DNA from: Anammoximicrobium sp032229885
Lineage (GTDB): Bacteria; Planctomycetota; Planctomycetia; Pirellulales; Pirellulaceae
Reading direction: 5' to 3'
Length of the DNA stretch: 36,172 nt
NCBI GenBank assembly: GCA_032229885.1
Contig: JAVYAJ010000145.1
Coordinates: forward strand, 1 to 36,172
How positions within the stretch are numbered: position 1 is the first letter of the stretch; every line of letters starts with the position of its first letter. The notes below the pieces were generated by a model, which saw nothing but the letters and a program-made list of their open reading frames with translations, made no database searches and had not been told where the DNA came from. The position numbers were made by a program, and so were the translations under genes. Below are positions 16,024 to 24,940 of this stretch, piece after piece.

Positions 16024-17342
16024 CGAAGCGCCTCCGAAGCGTGGCGATTTCGCCATAGTCGAGTCAACAGAGCCTCGTACTCGCGAGCCATCCGCGAAGC
16101 GTGCAGCCGCTGCTGGGCGAAAGCCTGTCCTTCGAGCGCCATGGCGCGAGCCCAGGTCGGATGGGCGCGCACCAACATCACGGCCTCGGTCAACGAATCG
16201 GCATCGCCGTCGACGATCATCCCGTTGACCCGATCGTGCACTACCTCCGGCACACAGCCGACCCGGGTGGCGATCACCGGGACGCCACATGCCATCGCCT
16301 CGGCGACGACCAGCCCAAACCCCTCGTGCGCCGACGCCAGCGCGAACGCGTCCATCGCGCCGTACAGATCGCCCAGATGGTCGATCGCGCTGGCAAAGGC
16401 ATAGCGTCCCGGGATGTGTTCGTTGGCCAGTTCCAACAGCGCCGCCCGATGCTCGCCCCAGCCGACGACCAGCAGCTTGCAGGCCTCCGGCAGACGCGCG
16501 GTCGTTTCGATCAGCGCCTCGACCCGTTTGTCCGGCACCAGGCGGCAGACGGTTCCCAGCACGAAATCGTCCGGCGAGAACCCGTATCGCGCGCGCACGT
16601 GCTCCCGCGGTCGCGTCACCGCCAGTCGCGTCGTATCGACGCCATTGAGCACGACCGTGTGGTCGAAGCCCTCGCACACGCGTTGGGCGACGCGCTGGCT
16701 GACAGCGATTACGTGATCCACGCTGCGCCGACTCTGCAGCAGCGTGGATCGCGTCCAGTCGGTTTCGCCGTGAGCCAGGAAGATGCCCAGCTTTGGCCGG
16801 ATCTCGCCGAGCAACCGATCCGTCGCCAACCCCCAGGTGAAGAGCACGTCGCAGTGCGAGACGGCGCGGCGAACGGCGTCGGCGTCGGCCCAGGCCACGG
16901 GGGCGGGCATCCGGGCGACGGCGCTCGCGTCGAGCTGGTTTCGGCCCGTAACGAGACAGCTTTCGAGCCGTACACGCGTCGGGTCGAGAAAGGTGGCCAA
17001 CGCGATCAGATGTTGTTCCGAGCCGCCGTTCATGAAACAGGGGCCGACATGCAACACGCGGAGCGCGCCGTTGCCCGCGGCGCGAGAGGCGCCGTTGCCG
17101 TTCTGCGGCCGAGCCGTCGCGACCGCTGTCGGAGCGACGGAGACGACCGCCATCCGGCCCGCCGGACCGGCCGGAAGGGACGTCGCCGATTCGCGGCCGG
17201 CTGGGGCGAAGTTGCCCGCCAGGGAATCGTCGAGGATGTCGTGAGCGGCGAGATACGGATTCGAGCCACCGTAGGGATTTCCCGCGGTCGAGGCGGTCAC
17301 GGCCGCGCGATGGGGTTGATCCAGGGGGGGATTAACGTTCAT
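16020..17342 (-). CDS. GT4 family glycosyltransferase
   Basis: A 440-residue GT-B glycosyltransferase. Residues 1-92 are a low-complexity Ala/Gly/Pro/Asn extension not needed for catalysis and of unknown purpose. The catalytic part starts at RVLHVGPCFMNGGSEQHL (95-112) and has VIAVSQRVAQRV and VVLNGVDTTRL (230-240) in the linker. The donor-binding half has GTVCRLVPDKRVEALI (263-278, with the phosphate-contacting Lys272) and the retaining E-x7-E motif HEGFGLVVAEAMACGVPVIAT (E340, E348). Such enzymes add a sugar from a nucleotide donor to surface polysaccharide or glycolipid. GGAG lies 7 bases before the ATG. It is 146 bases downstream of the kinase gene and overlaps the glycosyltransferase-methyltransferase gene by four bases. 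Confidence 0.9.
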   Translation of the reverse strand: MNVNPPLDQPHRAAVTASTAGNPYGGSNPYLAAHDILDDSLAGNFAPAGRESATSLPAGPAGRMAVVSVAPTAVATARPQNGNGASRAAGNGALRVLHVGPCFMNGGSEQHLIALATFLDPTRVRLESCLVTGRNQLDASAVARMPAPVAWADADAVRRAVSHCDVLFTWGLATDRLLGEIRPKLGIFLAHGETDWTRSTLLQSRRSVDHVIAVSQRVAQRVCEGFDHTVVLNGVDTTRLAVTRPREHVRARYGFSPDDFVLGTVCRLVPDKRVEALIETTARLPEACKLLVVGWGEHRAALLELANEHIPGRYAFASAIDHLGDLYGAMDAFALASAHEGFGLVVAEAMACGVPVIATRVGCVPEVVHDRVNGMIVDGDADSLTEAVMLVRAHPTWARAMALEGQAFAQQRLHASRMAREYEALLTRLWRNRHASEALR

Positions 17343-17488
17343 AGGAGTACTCCGAGCTGGCGAACCAAGTCATGTAAATCCACGGGTGTCGAGTCAGCAT
17401 GGCGTGTCTTCGTAATCCATCTGCGCTCCGCTGGGCGGCGTCGGATGGATTCCGGCGCGCAATCCCAACGCGGGGATCAACGCGCCGT

Positions 17489-19783
17489 TCAGGGCGCCGA
17501 GTCCGGCGGCAAAGGCGCGGCGACGGGCTGTGGTCGCGGCGGTTTCGCCCCCACGAATGGCGGCAGGTCGTCGGTGATCGCGACCGCGGCCAGGGGCGAA
17601 TCCGCGGCGGGAACCAAATAGTCCGGCGCGTCGGGCGAGTCGCGTTGGACGACCGCGACCGAGGCGACACACTGGGCAATGCGCCCCTCGCGCCCCGCCG
17701 CGGGCTGCGTGGTCTCGTCCAGCTCCCACCAGTTCGCCGCAAACCGCCAGCAGTCCATCGCCTGTTCCAGTTGCTGATCGCTGGCCTGAATCCGCTCGCC
17801 GCCCAGGATCAGGTTGTTGCAGACGCGGACATCCAGCGGACCGGGGGGCGGCGACGTTTTGAACGTCTCCACCAGGCCGAGCCAGAAACGCGAGCGAACG
17901 AAGGTGTTGTTCGTGATCTCCAGCTTCGTCTCCTCGTACCATCGCCGCAAGTTAAGATTGATGGCGTTCGTCGCCCCATCGAAGACGTTGCCCGCGATCC
18001 GCAACCGTCGGCAGCCGCCGAAAATCACGATCTGCGACGAGGGTCCGCTGAATTGGTTGGCGACGATTTCGATGCTGCCGGCGGGGTCGTCGCCATCGAC
18101 CCACACCCCGTTCCCGTTGGCCGGCAACGTCAGGCGGCAATCACGTAGGACCAAGCTGGACTCGGGGCTGCGCGAGTCCCAGCGGATGAGCGCCCCGCCG
18201 CGGGCCTGGCTGCGGGACGCAAACCACAGATCGTCGAACGTGGCCGATACGGCGCCGACGGCCAGAACCGCTTCTCCCTTGTCGGCGGTCTCCGGCTCCA
18301 ATTGGAAGCCGCGCAGCGTGACGCCGCGGACGTCCTGCAGACGCACCAAGGTGCGGTTGCCCGGCGGCGCGCGCAACACGGCTCGGCGGGGCGAGACGAG
18401 CGTCACGTCGTGGGGGCCGCCTTCGAGCGCCAGCGACTCGGCGTAGGGCCCCGCGTCTAGCACGGTGATCGTCGCTCCGTCGGCGGCATGCGCCAACGCC
18501 TCGGCGAGCGAGCGATACTGCCCGCGACCGTCCTGGGCGACGCTGATCTCGGAAAATCGTTCCACGATGGGCCGCGGATCCTGAGTCGGCGCGCGTTTGG
18601 CGCCGCCCACCTCGGACCACCACATCCACCCTCCGACCCCCGCACCGGCCAAGATCAACAGGCCGCACGCCAACACCCAGCGTCCGATTCGCGCACTTCG
18701 TCCGCGCGGCGGCGCGGGCACAGTTGTCGTAGACTCGCAATAAGGCAGCGCTGGTTCGCCCGCTCCCGGACTCCGGCCGAAGATGCGGTCCAGCTCGTCC
18801 GTAGGCATCTGATTGACGCAGGCCTGATAGCGCTGCAGAATCTCCGCGACTTCCTGAGCGGACTGGATGCGCTCGGCCGGATCCTTTCGCAGCAGCCGAT
18901 CGATCATCTGGCACAGCGGCTCCGGCGGCGCAGGATTACACCCTATCAACGACGGCGGCGCCTCGTTCAAGACCTTGTTGATCGTCTCCGCGTGGGTGCG
19001 TCCCAGAAAGGGCGAGTGGCCCACGAGCATTGCATACAGGACGCAACCGAGGCTGAACAGATCGGCTCGCGGATCGACGCGTTCTTCACGCACCTGCTCG
19101 GGGGCCATGTACGCCGGCGTGCCAATCGGCGAACCCGCCGAGGTTAGATCGCCGACGTCAAAGGCGACGCGAGCCAGCCCGAAATCGGTCAGCCGGATGC
19201 GGGTCGCTCCCTCGTGCAGCATCACGTTGCCGGGCTTCACGTCGCGGTGGATGACGCCCTGGGCGTGAGCGGCCGCCAATCCCAAGGCGATTTGCCCTCC
19301 CAGTCGCAACGTCTCCTGCGCGTCGAGCTTGCCGCGTGCCCGGATGTATTCCCTGAGCGATTTTCCACTGATGTACTCCATCACCAGGAACGGCGTGCCG
19401 CGCTGCTCCTCGACGGAGTGGATGGTCAACACGTTCGGATGATTGATGGCCGCGGCCGCCTTGGCTTCGCGCAAAAAACGCCGCCGCGCCGTAGTGCCGG
19501 CCGCCAGCCGCCGATTGAGCAATTTGATGGCGACGGTGCGGCCCAGGTCCGGATCGAGCGCCCGCACGACGACGCCCATGCCTCCGTGACCGAGGACCTC
19601 GATCACGTCATATTTTCCCAGCCGGCCTAGCGACGACGAACGGTGCGGCGGATCGAACAGGCTGTAGTCCAGATCGGCCGAATTCTCGAGGTCGAAAACA
19701 TCCGTGAAATCCGCGGTGCCGCCCGCATCGGCGCCCGCCTTGTTCTTGGAGGCGCAAGAATCGTCCGCCGCGTCGGAAGCCAT
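17489..19783 (-). CDS. membrane Ser/Thr protein kinase with extracytoplasmic beta-helix tail
   Basis: A 764-residue Hanks-type kinase. The kinase domain spans about 58-320 with the glycine loop LGHGGMG (64-70), Lys87 (VAIK), HRDVKPGN (179-186, catalytic D181) and DFG (D200), followed by GTPAYMAPEQ. All catalytic residues are present. A single membrane helix lies near 368-388 (VLACGLLILAGAGVGGWMWW). The rest (about 400-735) repeats short strands such as IEIVANQFSG, LRIAGNVFDG and LEITNNTFVRS, characteristic of a right-handed parallel beta-helix, probably outside the cytoplasm. I infer that the tail senses a polysaccharide or surface ligand and signals to the cytosolic kinase. Planctomycetes carry many such kinases with diverse tails. 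The glycosyltransferase genes directly downstream would fit a cell-surface role. Confidence 0.9.
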   Translation of the reverse strand: MASDAADDSCASKNKAGADAGGTADFTDVFDLENSADLDYSLFDPPHRSSSLGRLGKYDVIEVLGHGGMGVVVRALDPDLGRTVAIKLLNRRLAAGTTARRRFLREAKAAAAINHPNVLTIHSVEEQRGTPFLVMEYISGKSLREYIRARGKLDAQETLRLGGQIALGLAAAHAQGVIHRDVKPGNVMLHEGATRIRLTDFGLARVAFDVGDLTSAGSPIGTPAYMAPEQVREERVDPRADLFSLGCVLYAMLVGHSPFLGRTHAETINKVLNEAPPSLIGCNPAPPEPLCQMIDRLLRKDPAERIQSAQEVAEILQRYQACVNQMPTDELDRIFGRSPGAGEPALPYCESTTTVPAPPRGRSARIGRWVLACGLLILAGAGVGGWMWWSEVGGAKRAPTQDPRPIVERFSEISVAQDGRGQYRSLAEALAHAADGATITVLDAGPYAESLALEGGPHDVTLVSPRRAVLRAPPGNRTLVRLQDVRGVTLRGFQLEPETADKGEAVLAVGAVSATFDDLWFASRSQARGGALIRWDSRSPESSLVLRDCRLTLPANGNGVWVDGDDPAGSIEIVANQFSGPSSQIVIFGGCRRLRIAGNVFDGATNAINLNLRRWYEETKLEITNNTFVRSRFWLGLVETFKTSPPPGPLDVRVCNNLILGGERIQASDQQLEQAMDCWRFAANWWELDETTQPAAGREGRIAQCVASVAVVQRDSPDAPDYLVPAADSPLAAVAITDDLPPFVGAKPPRPQPVAAPLPPDSAP

Positions 19784-20173
19784 CGCTCTACTCCACGATA
19801 ACTGACCCGCACCGCCGATACGTTAACGACCACAGGAAACCAGAATCCGCGAGTTGCCCGAAACGCCGGGACGGGCGACGAAACGCAAGAGCCCAACAAA
19901 ACAAATAGTCTGTCATGGCGATTCCGTGTTAGTCAAGTCGAATGCCGCCATTTTTCTCGATCGCGTTTCTCCGTCGCGCCGCGCACGGGCGCGGCGCCCC
20001 GTTTAGCAGTGGCCGGGGTCCGCGTTCAAAGTCGCGCCCTGGTGACGACGCCCGGGCATGAAGGGGCGCGGATGACGCCAACGGGCAATCCTTACGGGCC
20101 GAACGCGGGGCCGTCGGACTCGCGATGCGCGCGTCTCGTCGCACCGCGCGATGCCTCGCGCTCTGTCTTCGGT
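19784..20173. other. intergenic, upstream of the kinase gene
   Basis: A 390-base spacer between two minus-strand genes. On the minus strand a TTGACT (19936-19931) and an AT-richer stretch (19892-19915) could belong to a kinase promoter, but spacing to a -10 box is not good, so I do not assign one. No gene or repeat copy was recognised. Confidence 0.4.
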
Positions 20174-21568
20174 CTACAGCTTGATCGTATCGCCGATATG
20201 GGGGATCTCGGGTCGCAGTTGGTATCGCTCCTGGATCTTGGCGGCCAAGGCCTGCTGGTTGGATGATTCGCCGTGAGTCAGGATGACTCGCGGACGGCCC
20301 GGCGCCAGGGCGCCGAGCCAAGCGAGCAGGTCGGTCTGGCCGGCGTGCGCGCTAAAGCCGCCCATCGTGTGGATGGCGGCCCGCACGGCGATCCGCTCGC
20401 CGAAGATCGACACGTGCTTGGCGCCGTCGACCAGTCGTCGTCCGAGCGTGCCCGTGCCCTGATAGCCGACGAAGATCACGTGCGTGTCCGCGCGCCACAG
20501 GTTCTGGCGAAGGTGATGCAAAATGCGGCCGGCGTTGCACATCCCCGCGCCGGCCAAGATCAGACATGGGCCGCGAACGAAGTTCAACGCTTTGGACTCG
20601 TCGGCGGTCACGGTGGCCTGGACTGAATCCAAATCTTCCTCCAACGGGTGTTCCTGAATATCGCGGATCAGGTCTGCGTCGAACAACTCGGCGTGCTGGC
20701 GATAGATTTTCGTCGCCTCGATGGCCATCGGGCTGTCCAGGTAGATCGGGAACTTGGGCAGCAGCTTGCGGCGAAAGATGCCGGCCAGAATGACCAACAG
20801 CAGTTGGGCTCGTCCGACGGCAAAGGTCGGGACCAGGATCTTGCCCTGGCGCGAGATGGCCGTGCGGAGGACCGCCAGAAACTCGTCGACCGTGTCGCGG
20901 AGCGGTTTGTGGTCGCGCGCACCGTAGGTGGATTCGAGAAACACGGTCTGGGCCTGGTGAACCGGTTCCGCGTCTCTCAGGATCGGCGCACCCTTCGGCC
21001 CCAAGTCGCCGGAAAACGCGACGGTCGAGGCGTCCGAGGCGTCGTCCAGCGTGAGATGGATGCTGGTCGAACCCAGCATGTGGCCGGCTTCGAACCAGCG
21101 GGCGGTGACGCCGGGCGCCACACGCACCGGGGCGTGGTAGGGGACCGGACGGAACTGGGACAGCGTCGCCCGCACATCCGTGACGTCGTACAATGGTTCG
21201 AGCAGCTCTTGACCGGCGCGCTGGCGGCGGCGATTGATGCGTTCGATGTCTTGCGCCTGGACCTTGGCCGAGTCGCGGAGGATCAGGTCGGTCAGTTCGC
21301 CGGTCGCCGGCGTGCCGTACAGCGGCGCTTCGCAGCCGCTCTTGACCAGCAGTGGCAGGCGGCCGGTATGATCGAGGTGCGCGTGGGTCAGCAGGACGGC
21401 ATCCAGTCGGCGCGGGTTCAGATCGCGGGGGACGCGGTTGCGCTGTTCCGACTTGGCTGCCCCATGGAACAAGCCGAAATCGAGCAGTACGCGGGCCTGC
21501 TGCGTCTCGATCAGATAGGCGGAACCGGTGACTTCGCCGCCGGCTGCGCCGTGCAACGTGACTCGCAT
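20174..21568 (-). CDS. beta-CASP metallo-beta-lactamase-fold RNA hydrolase
   Basis: A 464-residue protein of the CPSF/YSH1-like bacterial group. The lactamase-fold part carries THAHLDHTG (H62, H64, D66, H67), EAGHMLGS (H163) and FSGDLG (D188) for two zinc ions. The beta-CASP insert and motifs follow, including LESTYGARDH, PTFAVGRAQ, and near the end GGFSAH (H408) and LTHGE (H432), which set it apart from true beta-lactamases and glyoxalases. Relatives cleave RNA as endo- or 5'-exonucleases, and this protein is probably cytosolic. AGGAG lies 7 bases ahead of the ATG. The LOG-family gene ends 55 bases upstream and the HtrA-like gene a further 66 bases before it, so the three may form one operon; a shared process is not evident. 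Confidence 0.9.
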   Translation of the reverse strand: MRVTLHGAAGGEVTGSAYLIETQQARVLLDFGLFHGAAKSEQRNRVPRDLNPRRLDAVLLTHAHLDHTGRLPLLVKSGCEAPLYGTPATGELTDLILRDSAKVQAQDIERINRRRQRAGQELLEPLYDVTDVRATLSQFRPVPYHAPVRVAPGVTARWFEAGHMLGSTSIHLTLDDASDASTVAFSGDLGPKGAPILRDAEPVHQAQTVFLESTYGARDHKPLRDTVDEFLAVLRTAISRQGKILVPTFAVGRAQLLLVILAGIFRRKLLPKFPIYLDSPMAIEATKIYRQHAELFDADLIRDIQEHPLEEDLDSVQATVTADESKALNFVRGPCLILAGAGMCNAGRILHHLRQNLWRADTHVIFVGYQGTGTLGRRLVDGAKHVSIFGERIAVRAAIHTMGGFSAHAGQTDLLAWLGALAPGRPRVILTHGESSNQQALAAKIQERYQLRPEIPHIGDTIKL

Positions 21569-21623
21569 CTGGGGGCTCCTGTGCCTTTGGAAACGCGGCG
21601 GACAACGACGGCCAGCGGACAGT

Positions 21624-22394
21624 CTATGGCAGCGAGTCGGCGATGTCGCAGTAGATTCCTTGACGAATGTAGGTCACCGCGTCCTCGACGCTATCGGTGG
21701 CGTACAGCAAATCCAGATCCTCGCGGGCGATCGTCTGTTCGCGCAGAAGCGACTTTTCGACAAAGTCGCGGACCTCGTTCCAGAACGGCAGCCCCATTGC
21801 CACCACGGGAAACCGTTCGATCTTGTCGCATTGGATCAGCGTCAGCGCCTCGAAAGCCTCGTCCAGCGTGCCGAAGCCGCCGGGCATCACGACAAACGCG
21901 CACGAGTATTTGACCAGCATCACCTTGCGGACGAAGAAGTGATCGAACTCGAGGAATCGGTCCAGGTAGGGGTTCGGCTTTTGCTCGTGCGGCAGCGCGA
22001 TATTGCAACCGATGGTGTACCCGCCGCCTTCGCGCGCGCCCCGATTGGCCGCTTCCATGATCCCCGGCCCGCCGCCGGTCATGACCACGAACCCGGCTTC
22101 GGCCAGCCGCCGCCCCACGGCTCGCGCTAGTTGGTAGTACGAGTGGTTTTCGGCGAAACGGGCCGAGCCGAAGACCGTGACGCACGGGCCGGCAAAGTCG
22201 AGCGATTCGTAACCGCGGAGAAATTCGAGGAAGACGCGAACCGCGCTCTCCAGATCGGCGCCTCGATCCCGCTTGCCGGCCAAAAAGTGTTTTTCCGTGT
22301 GTCGGACGCTCTCGAGCAGCGACGGCTGCGGCAGCGCGGGGATCGGGTGCGGTGTGGCGGTACGGGACGTCATGTCTGTCGGCAGGCCTTTCAT
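21624..22394 (-). CDS. LOG family protein (TIGR00730-like, possible nucleotide phosphoribohydrolase)
   Basis: A 256-residue Rossmann-fold protein with both LOG hallmarks: TGGGPGIMEAANRGA (106-120) and PGGFGTLDEAFE (171-182), the PGGxGTxxE site. Proteins with this pair include cytokinin-activating LOG enzymes, which remove ribose 5-phosphate from N6-modified AMP, and PpnN-type nucleosidases that act on purine and pyrimidine monophosphates. Which activity applies is not decidable here. A roughly 50-residue N-terminal extension precedes the core. The start is uncertain: ATG at 22392-22394 or at 22371-22373, neither with a clear ribosome site. It lies between the beta-CASP and HtrA-like genes on the same strand. 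Confidence 0.87.
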   Translation of the reverse strand: MKGLPTDMTSRTATPHPIPALPQPSLLESVRHTEKHFLAGKRDRGADLESAVRVFLEFLRGYESLDFAGPCVTVFGSARFAENHSYYQLARAVGRRLAEAGFVVMTGGGPGIMEAANRGAREGGGYTIGCNIALPHEQKPNPYLDRFLEFDHFFVRKVMLVKYSCAFVVMPGGFGTLDEAFEALTLIQCDKIERFPVVAMGLPFWNEVRDFVEKSLLREQTIAREDLDLLYATDSVEDAVTYIRQGIYCDIADSLP

Positions 22395-22460
22395 TCTGCG
22401 GAGGTAACGTGAATCGTCGTCCGGAATTGCCCACTTGCCGCCGCGTACGCCGCGGGCGGG

Positions 22461-24479
22461 CTACAGCCGATCCAGCGTGTCGATCCAGCGGACCAGTTCC
22501 GCCCGCTCGGCTTCGTCCAGGGGACGAGGCTCGCCCATTCGCGGACGGATGATGACGGGGTATTTCATCTGCCGCAAACCGGCCGCTTGGTCGGTCAGCC
22601 GCTCGGCGGCTTCCGATTTCTCGGCGATGCTGGCCAGCACGGACAGTCGCTCGATCGGATCGTTGGCCGGCGCTTGGAGCCGTCCGGGCAAGGCCGTGTC
22701 GACGATCACCAAGCCGCGGACCAGACTGCGATGCGAAAAGGCCGTCAGCGCAGCCAGTGCGCCGCCCGCCCCGTATCCACCGGCGACGATCCGCGCGCGA
22801 TCGATGTGATAGCGAGCCAACACGTCGTCGAGCAGCTTGCGGACCACCGCCGTCTCGGCCGGCAGCCAGCGGTTGGGATCGGCGGCTCGAGGAACCACGA
22901 GAATCAGGTCGTTGGCGTCGCACAACCCTTTCCACGGTGCGATCCATTCTCGCCGCTCGACAGCTCCGGGCTCGTCCAACCACAGGACGACGCCATAGGC
23001 GATATCGGCACGATACGTCTCGGGAACGTAAGCCCAGCATTCGTTCGGTTCCTCCGGCAGCTTCAGGCGGATGTCGCCCACCGGCGGACGTTCGCCTGCT
23101 GCGGCCGCGGCCGCCTGGCCGGGCGTGTCGCCTTGGCCGAGCGCAGCCCGCTGTGCAGGAGGCAGCTTGTCCGGGATCATATCGGGCAGGCTCGTCAGCT
23201 TCAACTCGAGTTGCCGTGTCTGCGCGCCCCTTTGCACCGCCGCGCGGATGACCTGCTGCGGCTCGTAATTGCCCAGGACTTCCCAGGCCGAGGCCAGGTC
23301 GGTCACCGTCTTGTCCGCCAGGCGAATCAAGCGATCCCCAACCGAGACGCCAGCCTTGTCCGCCGGGCTGTCGGGATACACATAGCGCACAGCCACGCCG
23401 GGTGCGGCGGTTGGCGAACGATCGGGCAGCAGGCCGAGGAACGGGTTTTCGTAAGGCTCGAGTTTGTCCGCCAACTGGGCGCTCAGTTCCAGGCGTCCAC
23501 CGTCGCGGAGGATCGCCAAGCGGATTTGATCGCCCGCATAGCGAGGCCCGAGGGCGTGGCGCAGTTGGGATTGACGCACGATCGCGACGCCTTCGACTTC
23601 GACGATCAGATCGCCGGCCTCGAGCCCGGCTTGGCGCGCCGGCGACTTGGGCAGGCACGCGGCGATTTCCGGTCGATCCGCATAGATGTCGCTGCCCTTG
23701 AACGCCACGCCGAGCAGCCCTGGGTACAGTTCCTCGCCGCGCTTCAGTTGGTCCAGGTGCGGCAGCAGGTCCGCCAACGGCACGGCGAAGCCGATCCCCG
23801 AATCGTACCACTCGGCCCCGGCCACTTCGTCCTGCTGCTGCGGAGACAACGGGACCAGCACGCCCAAGACGCGGCCGCGGATGTCGATCAGCGGGCCGCC
23901 GTAATTGTCGGGCGAGATCTTGGCGTCGGTCTGGATCGCGCGGCCCCAGATGCGGCTGGTGGCGCTCAAGATTCCCACCGAGACATTGGGCGCATCCTGG
24001 TCGAAGGCGCGTCCCAGGGCGATCGTCCATTGGCCGACCGCCATCTGATCGCGCGGCACGGCCTCGGGGACCGCCAGCGGCGCGTCGACGGCTACCTTCA
24101 GCAGAACCAGCATCCGACTGTGATCGCGGGCCACGATCTGGGCTGGCGCCCGCTTGCCGCCGGGCAGCGTGACCAAGATGGCCGACGGCTTCTGGATGAA
24201 GTTGAATGCGCTGGAGATCACATAGCCGTCGGCCGCGACGACCAGCCCCGTGGATACGCCGGCGCCGACCAGCACCCGCTCGACGCGTTCCAGGCCGCCG
24301 ACGGTTTCGATCCGCACGACGGACGGCGCCACCCGCGCCACCGCGGCTCGGACCGCCTGTTGTTCGAGCGTGGCCAGATCGTCTTGGGCGCAGCAAGCTG
24401 TGGCTAACGTCAGCCACGCCGTAACGCTGAGCGCCAAGGCGGGCCAGCGATGGCTGCCGGGTTGAGGTTTCGTCAGCAT
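22461..24479 (-). CDS. HtrA-like pseudoprotease with two PDZ domains and a degenerate alpha/beta-hydrolase domain
   Basis: A 672-residue secreted protein: signal peptide (about 1-31), trypsin-like HtrA domain (about 38-245), PDZ1 (about 250-335), PDZ2 (about 345-430), an Ala/Pro linker, and a hydrolase/esterase-like domain (about 468-672). Each HtrA catalytic position is replaced. GYVISSAF has Phe92 where GYVLTNNH has His. RDHSRMLVLLKV has Met123 in place of Asp, and DNYGGPL has Tyr193 where GNSGGPL has Ser. In the hydrolase part the nucleophile elbow is GYGAG (568-572) instead of GxSxG, with Gly570 at the Ser position, and no His is found in the last 50 residues. PDZ motifs (DSGIGFAVPLADLL, SPARQAGLEAGDLIVEVEG, SPADKAGVSVGDRLI) are well kept. 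I infer a periplasmic scaffold or chaperone, not a protease. Frame and composition look like an intact, selected gene. Confidence 0.85.
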   Translation of the reverse strand: MLTKPQPGSHRWPALALSVTAWLTLATACCAQDDLATLEQQAVRAAVARVAPSVVRIETVGGLERVERVLVGAGVSTGLVVAADGYVISSAFNFIQKPSAILVTLPGGKRAPAQIVARDHSRMLVLLKVAVDAPLAVPEAVPRDQMAVGQWTIALGRAFDQDAPNVSVGILSATSRIWGRAIQTDAKISPDNYGGPLIDIRGRVLGVLVPLSPQQQDEVAGAEWYDSGIGFAVPLADLLPHLDQLKRGEELYPGLLGVAFKGSDIYADRPEIAACLPKSPARQAGLEAGDLIVEVEGVAIVRQSQLRHALGPRYAGDQIRLAILRDGGRLELSAQLADKLEPYENPFLGLLPDRSPTAAPGVAVRYVYPDSPADKAGVSVGDRLIRLADKTVTDLASAWEVLGNYEPQQVIRAAVQRGAQTRQLELKLTSLPDMIPDKLPPAQRAALGQGDTPGQAAAAAAGERPPVGDIRLKLPEEPNECWAYVPETYRADIAYGVVLWLDEPGAVERREWIAPWKGLCDANDLILVVPRAADPNRWLPAETAVVRKLLDDVLARYHIDRARIVAGGYGAGGALAALTAFSHRSLVRGLVIVDTALPGRLQAPANDPIERLSVLASIAEKSEAAERLTDQAAGLRQMKYPVIIRPRMGEPRPLDEAERAELVRWIDTLDRL

Positions 24480-24940
24480 GGCGACTGCTCGTTACGGTGT
24501 TGGATCCCGCGGCGTCATGTCCTGCGCGTGAGACGGATTGCCCGCAAGTTTTGGACGGCGCGGACGGACCGAGTTCCATCCTCCGGCGCGCCTGTGCGAG
24601 CCGCGCAACACATCGCGACCGCTCGCGGGCTGGGTGTCCGACCTTCCGTGGATCGGAACGGGCGCCTCGACGTTCGGCTGCGCGGGCCATGCGGATCGCA
24701 AAAAATATCGTAATCCGCGGCGAGCGCGGATGCCAGTCGAAGTTTTCGCGGCGCGCGCTCGTCGCCTCGGCCGCGGCGCGGCGGGCCGAGCCCCGGCGGG
24801 TCGCCGACGTCTGGCGGTCCTGGCGAGACGGCCCGAAACAACGTGGCGCGATCGGGCAGTCTTACGCGCCAGCGCCCCGACGCAATGGGCCAAGGATACG
24901 CTTCTGGGCGGCCTTGTATCCTGGCATGAGCGCGTTCTCG
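24480..24940. other. intergenic, no gene recognised
   Basis: A 461-base GC-rich spacer between malQ and the HtrA-like gene, presumably holding the promoter of the latter. A minus-strand open frame at 24515-24841 has no domain and no good ribosome site. No member of the repeat families was seen here. Confidence 0.4.

Noticed and set aside
20174..21568. A beta-lactamase or glyoxalase II
   Set aside because: The beta-CASP motifs (GGFSAH, LTHGE) and the 464-residue length place it with RNA-processing enzymes.
21691..24690. A 999-codon minus-strand open frame overlapping the LOG and HtrA-like genes
   Set aside because: It is Arg/Gly/Pro/Ala-rich throughout with no domain, as expected for an off-frame reading of GC-rich genes; the overlapped genes have clear motifs.
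24515..24841. A 108-codon minus-strand gene between malQ and the HtrA-like gene
   Set aside because: No domain, no ribosome site, and composition like the surrounding noncoding GC-rich sequence.
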